A stretch of 9,975 nucleotides of DNA from a candidate division Zixibacteria bacterium 4484_93 (GTDB taxonomy: Bacteria; UBP14; UBA6098; 4484-93): positions 1 to 9,975 of the forward strand of contig NATO01000031.1 in assembly GCA_002085385.1 (NCBI GenBank), given 5' to 3'. Made by a program: the position numbers and the translations under genes. Below are positions 5,985 to 9,975 of the stretch, in pieces (positions within the stretch are counted from its first letter, which is position 1; every line of letters begins with the position of its first letter). Under the pieces are notes generated by a model. That model saw only the letters and a list, made by a program, of their open reading frames with translations, was not told the DNA's origin and did no database searches.

Positions 5985-7529
5985 ATGAGGAATATTTTCA
6001 TTATCCTTGCAATTATTTCCATTCCAATTGCAACCTCCGGAGGTGTGAGTTCTCAGGCGCTCGGTGTCAGAATCTACACCGACCCGTCGGAGCTTGTCGG
6101 TCCCCGCGACAGATACACGGTCGGCGATACGAACTCACTCTTCCCGCTCGAGTATATCATCATCAGCTCGAACAGTGGAGACACGGAGGCTTCATCCTGC
6201 ACGCTTATCGTTCAGTTGCCCGACTACTACATACTCCGCCCTTACGACGAGACCCCCATATTATCCTCCGGTGTCTATCCTGTGGAACATACGGATAATA
6301 CCTACATATTTTCCATCCCGCGAATCCCCTCAGGTGAGAGCTTCTCGGTCTCGATTCTGGCAAATATCGATGTAGCCTCCCTTCCAGACCCGACATCCTC
6401 GGGCACCAACTGCATAACCCTCCGGGCAAATGCGTTTCTCTACAACCACACCGAGTTCGAAAGCTTCACCGATAACACCACATTCTGCAAGGATACACTA
6501 CCAACATTCATTCCCAACCTCTGGGTAAGCAAATCCGAGTTCTCCTACGGCTGCGATGAGACAGCTGTTATCAGCTACACCATTCATTTTGGAAACAACG
6601 GTGAAACTCCTGTGGAAGATATACTTTTGAGTGAGAACCTTGGCGGAAATATAGAGATAACAGGCATTTCCTCGTCATATTCGATAATCGATTCTGCGGG
6701 AGGCTCTATCGTCTGGGAGATTCCAGCACTTATCCCCGGCCAGATGGACTCAATCGTTCTGTCTACCACGATACACTCATACTCTTTACCTGATAGTTTC
6801 TTCGATGTGGCAACTATTATCTCCGACAGTCTCGAGAGAACATACTCCGATAATCACGCGTTCCTTACAACCATCTGCGGGGTTGATTCGAACTGCTACG
6901 ACCTCTCCATAAGACAGGAGCTGTCCGGCACACACGGAGCAAGACTGTCCACAATGGATACGGTAACCCTGCTCATCCACATCTTTAACACAGGCGATAC
7001 CCCAGCCTACGATGTGGAAGTCAGCCAGGAGTTTGTGGAGATAGGAATCATCGGCGGGGAAATATCTCACACATTCCACACAGACTCAATCCTTCCGGGC
7101 GAAGAGAAGATATTTTTTGTCCGTGAGCCGACAGCAATAACCTGCCAGGATTTTGACCAGCTAACAAGCAAGGTGGAGGTCTTTCCCACCGCAGATGACT
7201 GCGACTCGACAGACAATATCTCTGTCAGACAGATAGCTTATGTCTGCCCGGAGGAATGCCCCTATCCTGCAAAGAGTTCGACTCGCATAATTACCCCGAA
7301 CGGTGACGGATATAACGACTATGTCAGTTTCACACCGGACTTAAACACTCTGGTCAAGATATTCGACAGGGAAGGGAACCTCATAACAACCATCCACAAC
7401 AACGAGCGCTGGGACGGCAAAGATAAGGAAGGTAAGCTCGTGTTACCGGGTATATATATCTGGCAGATGTTCTGCCCGAGCGATGCAAGAAACCCGTTTT
7501 TCACAGCAACGATAGCGGTGAAATATTAG
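5985..7529 (+). CDS. Secreted DUF11-like repeat protein with gliding-motility-associated C-terminus
   Basis: Predicted exported protein of 514 residues. The signal peptide spans about residues 1-24 (IFIILAIISIPIATSGG). Three Ig-like beta-sandwich units follow. The first is about 25-165. The second, about 178-290, is a clear DUF11-type repeat, with SYTIHFGNNGETPVEDILL and IVWEIPALIPGQMDSI. The third is about 304-415, with LIHIFNTGDTPAYDVEVSQ. The C-terminal part, about 430-514, has ITPNGDGYNDYVSF, FDREGNLI, WDGKDKEGKLVLPGIYIW: the pattern of the CHU_C / type B sorting domain, also related to FlgD-like Ig domains. Cysteines are common (for example 72, 143, 168, 190, 298, 304), suggesting disulfides outside the cytoplasm. 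The ATG lies 11 bp after the preceding gene. A structural or surface-layer role is likely but unproven. Confidence 0.82.
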   Translation: MRNIFIILAIISIPIATSGGVSSQALGVRIYTDPSELVGPRDRYTVGDTNSLFPLEYIIISSNSGDTEASSCTLIVQLPDYYILRPYDETPILSSGVYPVEHTDNTYIFSIPRIPSGESFSVSILANIDVASLPDPTSSGTNCITLRANAFLYNHTEFESFTDNTTFCKDTLPTFIPNLWVSKSEFSYGCDETAVISYTIHFGNNGETPVEDILLSENLGGNIEITGISSSYSIIDSAGGSIVWEIPALIPGQMDSIVLSTTIHSYSLPDSFFDVATIISDSLERTYSDNHAFLTTICGVDSNCYDLSIRQELSGTHGARLSTMDTVTLLIHIFNTGDTPAYDVEVSQEFVEIGIIGGEISHTFHTDSILPGEEKIFFVREPTAITCQDFDQLTSKVEVFPTADDCDSTDNISVRQIAYVCPEECPYPAKSSTRIITPNGDGYNDYVSFTPDLNTLVKIFDREGNLITTIHNNERWDGKDKEGKLVLPGIYIWQMFCPSDARNPFFTATIAVKY

Positions 7530-7540
7530 AGAGGACGGAT

Positions 7541-8863
7541 ATGCAAAAGCCGACAGGTGAACTAATGGATAAAGTTATTTCGCTCTGCAAGAGAAGAGGA
7601 TACATATTCCAATCGAGTGAGATATATGGTGGTATAAACAGCTGCTGGGACTATGGTCCATACGGTGTTCTTCTGAAGAGGAATATCAAGTATATCTGGT
7701 GGCGGGAGATGACCCAGCTACATCCGAACATAGTTGGCTTCGACTCGGCAATACTTATGCATCCGGATGTCTGGCGTGCATCGGGGCATACCGAGAACTT
7801 CACCGACCCACTCGTGGAGTGCAAGAACTGCCATCACCGTTTCAAGCAGGACACACTAACCAGCCCTGTCTGCCCCGACTGCGGCGGAGAACTCACCAAA
7901 CCGAGATTGTTCAACCTGATGTTCAAAACGCATATAGGAGCTGTCGAGGATGAGGCGTCCACAATATATCTTCGCCCGGAAACGGCACAGGGGATATATG
8001 TCAACTTTTTGAACATCATTCAATCGGCAAGGGCAAAGCCACCGTTCGGTGTCGCACAGATAGGCAAGGCTTTCAGAAACGAGATATCACCCGGAAACTT
8101 CACCTTCCGGACAAGAGAGTTCGAGCAGATGGAGATGCAGTATTTTATCCCACCTGAGCAGTCCGAAGAGATGTTCGAATACTGGAAACAGAAACGTATG
8201 AACTGGTATATTTCCCTCGGCATAAGAGCGGACAACCTCCGATTCCGCGAGCATAGGAAAGATGAGCTTGCCCACTATGCAAAAAGGGCGGTGGATATCG
8301 AATATCGTTTCCCTTTTGGTTGGAAGGAGGTCGAGGGTATCCACAACCGAGGAGATTTCGACCTAAAACAGCACTCATACTTCTCTGGCAAAGAGCTCTC
8401 ATACTTCGACACCCAGAACAAGCGTCGCTATACACCGCACATAGTCGAGACATCAGGTGGGGTCGACAGGACAATCCTCGTTCTCCTGCTCGATGCTTAT
8501 GAGGAGGAGCCTGAACGTGTTGTTCTCAAGTTCCACCCGAAGATTGCACCGCTTACTATGGGGGTCTTCCCGCTCGTCAAACGGGAGGGTATGCCAGACA
8601 TTGCAAAAAAGATTACAGAGAATTCGAGGGAATTTGCTTACCCCTTCTACGATGAGTCCGGCTCCATCGGGAGACGCTACCGCCGGATGGACGAACTGGG
8701 AACCCCGTTCTGTATAACCGTCGACTCACAAACACTCAAGGATAACACCGTAACAATAAGAGACAGAGACACGATGGAGCAAATACGGGTCTCCATAAAC
8801 GATATAATGAAAAAAATGAGGGAGCTTATCAAAGGATATGAAAGAGACAGAGGATTTAAATAA
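7541..8863 (+). CDS. glyS: Glycyl-tRNA synthetase, homodimeric (alpha2) type
   Basis: Class II aminoacyl-tRNA synthetase that charges tRNA-Gly with glycine; cytoplasmic homodimer. The 440-residue single-chain form is distinct from the two-subunit glyQ/glyS enzyme. Conserved segments include QSSEIYGG and CWDYGPYG (residues 24-42), a zinc ribbon Cys94-x2-Cys97 and Cys111-x2-Cys114, LRPETAQG (144-151), motif 2 (FRNEISP at 178-184 with RTREFEQMEM at 190-199), a substrate-pocket region around VEGIHNRGDFDLKQHS, and motif 3 GGVDRTILVLL with Arg310. The C-terminal anticodon-binding domain starts near residue 330. ATG start with GAGGA 5 bases upstream, 11 bp after the secreted-protein gene. No required motif is missing. 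Its location behind envelope genes is unusual but the packing implies co-transcription. Confidence 0.98.
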   Translation: MQKPTGELMDKVISLCKRRGYIFQSSEIYGGINSCWDYGPYGVLLKRNIKYIWWREMTQLHPNIVGFDSAILMHPDVWRASGHTENFTDPLVECKNCHHRFKQDTLTSPVCPDCGGELTKPRLFNLMFKTHIGAVEDEASTIYLRPETAQGIYVNFLNIIQSARAKPPFGVAQIGKAFRNEISPGNFTFRTREFEQMEMQYFIPPEQSEEMFEYWKQKRMNWYISLGIRADNLRFREHRKDELAHYAKRAVDIEYRFPFGWKEVEGIHNRGDFDLKQHSYFSGKELSYFDTQNKRRYTPHIVETSGGVDRTILVLLLDAYEEEPERVVLKFHPKIAPLTMGVFPLVKREGMPDIAKKITENSREFAYPFYDESGSIGRRYRRMDELGTPFCITVDSQTLKDNTVTIRDRDTMEQIRVSINDIMKKMRELIKGYERDRGFK

Positions 8864-9236
8864 GAGGTTCTGGGCATACTTCTCCTTCCATGACCAGGTT
8901 CTCTTTGTCTCAGTAGCCATCATCCTGACAGGGGTACTGTTCGCTCTTTTCCTCACCATAACAGTTCCAACAATAAGGCTTGCCAGCTTTGCACTGTATA
9001 TCGCACTTATGCTCTACAACTACATTCGACTCGACCGCTCATACAGCCTGGGCACCGAGAAACTCGTAATCAGGAAATCCATCGGAAAGAAAACTGTCCT
9101 ATACTCGAGCATCCGCTCAACCGAACTACAGGAAGATAACTCTATATCCATCCTCACAGATAAGCAATTGCTCCGGGTGAAACCGGATAATCCAGAAGAG
9201 TTTCTCTCCACCCTGAAAGCACACCTGTCCCTATAA
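8838..9236 (+). CDS. Small two-helix membrane protein with possible bacterial PH-like domain
   Basis: A 132-residue protein with a short charged N-terminus, two hydrophobic helices (about residues 21-42 and 47-64) separated by a very short turn, and a soluble C-terminal domain of about 65 residues. That domain, with strand-like segments YSLGTEKLVIRKS, KKTVLYSSIRSTELQ and ISILTDKQLLRVKP followed by PEEFLSTLKAHL, resembles the bacterial PH (YdbS/DUF304-type) layout of beta-strands plus a C-terminal helix. The resemblance is by pattern only, and the domain is short. Both ends should face the cytoplasm. The start overlaps glyS by 26 bp; AAAGGA abuts the ATG with one base, the same context seen at infA, and a GAGGGAG run lies 13 bases upstream. 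Likely a membrane-associated accessory protein; function unknown. Confidence 0.72.
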   Translation: MKETEDLNKRFWAYFSFHDQVLFVSVAIILTGVLFALFLTITVPTIRLASFALYIALMLYNYIRLDRSYSLGTEKLVIRKSIGKKTVLYSSIRSTELQEDNSISILTDKQLLRVKPDNPEEFLSTLKAHLSL

Positions 9237-9261
9237 GTACACCACCTGTCCCATATGGTAC
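9222..9261 (+). repeat. Tandem 19-bp near-repeat, 21-bp period
   Basis: Copy 1 (9222-9240) is CACCTGTCCCtataaGTAC and copy 2 (9243-9261) is CACCTGTCCCatatgGTAC. The first ten and last four bases are identical (14 of 19) and the spacing is 21 bp, two helical turns. Copy 1 contains the end of the upstream gene (stop codon at 9234-9236); copy 2 lies wholly in the intergenic region. It may be a regulator binding site pair or a chance or duplicated sequence. Confidence 0.6.
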
Positions 9262-9263
9262 AG
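9246..9263 (+). promoter_or_regulatory. 18-bp imperfect palindrome, possible activator (enhancer) site
   Basis: CTGTcCCATATGGtACAG is a full palindrome apart from one mismatched pair (positions 5 and 14 of the site). It includes TGT-N10-ACA, the geometry of NifA-type upstream activating sites, though that short motif arises easily by chance. The centre is about 97 bp upstream of the -24 element and about 122 bp upstream of the predicted start, a usual position for sigma-54 enhancer-binding proteins. Alternatively it is the stem of a terminator hairpin. Confidence 0.45.
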
Positions 9264-9268
9264 TTTTT
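9246..9268 (+). terminator. Possible weak intrinsic terminator after the glyS operon
   Basis: CTGT-c-CC pairs with GG-t-ACAG (4 + 2 bp with one mismatch, 4-base loop ATAT) and is followed directly by TTTTT at 9264-9268. The stem is short and AU-containing, so it is weak; the same bases are the palindrome listed separately. It is the only candidate end for the long upstream transcription unit. Confidence 0.3.
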
Positions 9269-9350
9269 ATCCGACAATATCCACAAGAAATTTACAGCTA
9301 AATCTTCTAACTTCTTTAATACAAAGTGGAAAAAAACTTATTCTACATTT

Positions 9351-9366
9351 TGGCACGGTTTGTGCT
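9351..9366 (+). promoter_or_regulatory. Sigma-54 (-24/-12) promoter
   Basis: TGGCACGGTTTGTGCT matches the sigma-54 consensus TGGCAC-N5-TTGCW with one mismatch (first base of the -12 element, G for T). The invariant GG (9352-9353) and GC (9364-9365) are separated by exactly 10 bases, as this promoter class requires, and a pyrimidine precedes TGGCAC. The predicted transcript start is near 9377, giving a leader of about 33 nt with a strong SD. Transcription would need an ATP-dependent enhancer-binding activator. Evidence is sequence only, but the match is good and correctly positioned. Confidence 0.72.
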
Positions 9367-9396
9367 GTTTGCTTGGTGGACGCTTGAAAACTTAAA

Positions 9397-9405
9397 AAGG
9401 AGGTG
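9397..9405 (+). promoter_or_regulatory. Strong ribosome binding site of the repeat-protein gene
   Basis: AAGGAGGTG is a near-perfect complement of the 16S rRNA 3' end and lies 4 bases before ATG at 9410. It fixes the start codon and implies high translation once transcribed. Confidence 0.85.
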
Positions 9406-9409
9406 TAAG

Positions 9410-9975
9410 ATGAAGCGGTTGGTTCTTTTGTCGGTTGTGTTTGCTTTCCTGCTTGTCGGATTTGCCTATGCTGACCCGCCTGATGTCTGTAGTGAGGCGG
9501 AGGAACAGCTCGGGGTAACGCAGAGGCTCATCGATGAAGTTGCTCCTCGAGTTGAGGAGTCAGATGTGCGGATGGTTCACGAGATATTCGAGCGTGCGAA
9601 CGATATGCAGGGTCGGGCAACCGAAATGCTCGAGGATGGCAACTGCAGGATGGCTCTTCGTCTAACGATGCAGGCTCGCGAGATGGTTCGCAGGGTGGTT
9701 ACGCTTCTTGAGGGCGGACACCACGGCAGGGTAACACCGGAGATGGCGGCTCGCGCTGTTCGGGAGACCGATAGGCTCATCGAGAGGGCTGAACCTGTGA
9801 TAACGGAATCCGACAATGAGGACGCACAGGCTATGTTCGAACGAGCAGTCGAGATTCAGGGAAATGCCCGAGAGTCGCTGGAGGATGAGGAGTTCGAGCG
9901 TGCATTTGCCCTTACCAGACAGGCTCGTGAGCTCGTTGCTCGTGCTCTGAGGCTCGTTGAGGGTCCTGTCGAACC
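9410..9975 (+). CDS. Exported alpha-helical protein with 83-residue tandem repeats (3' end outside window)
   Basis: The frame is open from ATG 9410 to the window edge (188 codons visible). Residues 1-21 form a classic signal peptide (MKRLVLLSVVFAFLLVGFAYA, cleavage probably before DPP). The rest is charged, Glu/Arg/Ala-rich and helical. Two repeat units align with an exact 83-residue period: RLI (39 and 122), ESD (50 and 133), FERA (60 and 143), QG (67 and 150), LED (74 and 157), QARE (88 and 171), EG (101 and 184). The LED...A...T.QARE.V stretch resembles TPR-like helical hairpins, but I recognise no named family. Cys27 and Cys79 are the only cysteines seen. It has its own sigma-54 promoter and a strong SD. 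Likely periplasmic or secreted; function unknown, number of repeats unknown. Confidence 0.85.
   Translation, partial: MKRLVLLSVVFAFLLVGFAYADPPDVCSEAEEQLGVTQRLIDEVAPRVEESDVRMVHEIFERANDMQGRATEMLEDGNCRMALRLTMQAREMVRRVVTLLEGGHHGRVTPEMAARAVRETDRLIERAEPVITESDNEDAQAMFERAVEIQGNARESLEDEEFERAFALTRQARELVARALRLVEGPVE

Noticed and set aside
7541..7567. Later ATG (7565) as the glyS start
   Set aside because: GAGGA at 7531-7535 is well placed for the ATG at 7541, and no comparable SD precedes 7565.
9291..9320. Sigma-70-like promoter, TTTACA-N18-TTTAAT
   Set aside because: The -10 element lacks the critical second-position A, the spacer is not optimal and the region is A/T-rich, so chance matches are expected; the sigma-54 site is much better. 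It could still provide low basal transcription.
9324..9339. AAGT...ACTT short inverted repeat before the sigma-54 site
   Set aside because: Only 4 bp of stem in A-rich DNA; not distinguishable from chance.
9410..9975. Codon use of the last gene as a sign of horizontal transfer
   Set aside because: Counted arginine codons are 15 CGN to 8 AGR here against about 18 to 18 in glyS; the difference is too small in one partial gene to support transfer.
1..9975. CRISPR arrays, insertion sequences, tRNA or rRNA genes
   Set aside because: No regularly spaced identical repeats, transposase-like frames, terminal inverted repeats or cloverleaf-like segments were seen on reading the window.

Overview
The window is a bacterial chromosome segment in which every gene lies on the + strand. 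It runs from the 3' end of the spc ribosomal operon through the alpha operon into lineage-specific cell-envelope genes. The order is adk (3' end), map, infA, rpmJ, rpsM, rpsK, rpsD, rpoA, rplQ, then a small anchored protein, two exported proteins with sorting-type C-termini, a homodimeric-type glyS, a small two-helix membrane protein, and after a regulatory gap the 5' part of an exported repeat protein.

Organism (inference): the adk-map-infA-rpmJ-rpsM-rpsK-rpsD-rpoA-rplQ order is bacterial. The exported proteins carry a C-terminal domain like the type A sorting signal of the type IX secretion system (T9SS) and a gliding-motility-associated (type B-like) C-terminus next to DUF11-like repeats. 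These point to the Fibrobacterota-Chlorobiota-Bacteroidota (FCB) assemblage or neighbouring candidate phyla (for example Cloacimonadota, WOR-3, TA06, Zixibacteria). Most genes have Shine-Dalgarno (SD) sequences, often GGAGG, which is unlike typical Bacteroidota. The extended L17 tail fits the FCB suggestion. I cannot name a species.

Layout: positions 1-4481 hold the translation and transcription block. It contains the C-terminal half of adenylate kinase with a zinc lid, methionine aminopeptidase, IF-1, L36, S13, S11, S4, RNA polymerase alpha and L17. Genes are packed with gaps of at most 42 bp or overlap (31 bp adk/map, 50 bp rpoA/rplQ). Positions 4478-7529 hold three envelope or secreted proteins, joined by a 4-bp ATGA overlap, a 10-bp overlap and an 11-bp gap. 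Positions 7541-9236 hold glyS and the overlapping membrane-protein gene. Nothing from 1 to 9236 looks like a terminator or a promoter gap, so this may be one long transcription unit, perhaps ending at a weak hairpin near 9246-9268.

Positions 9237-9409 are the only real intergenic region, and the most interesting one. They hold a good sigma-54 (-24/-12) promoter, an 18-bp imperfect palindrome about 120 bp upstream of the expected start (the usual position for an enhancer-binding activator), and a tandem 21-bp-spaced repeat overlapping that palindrome. Downstream, a strong SD leads into an exported protein built from an exactly 83-residue helical repeat; it runs off the window. The pairing of sigma-54 control with a secreted repeat protein is the best candidate here for something undescribed.
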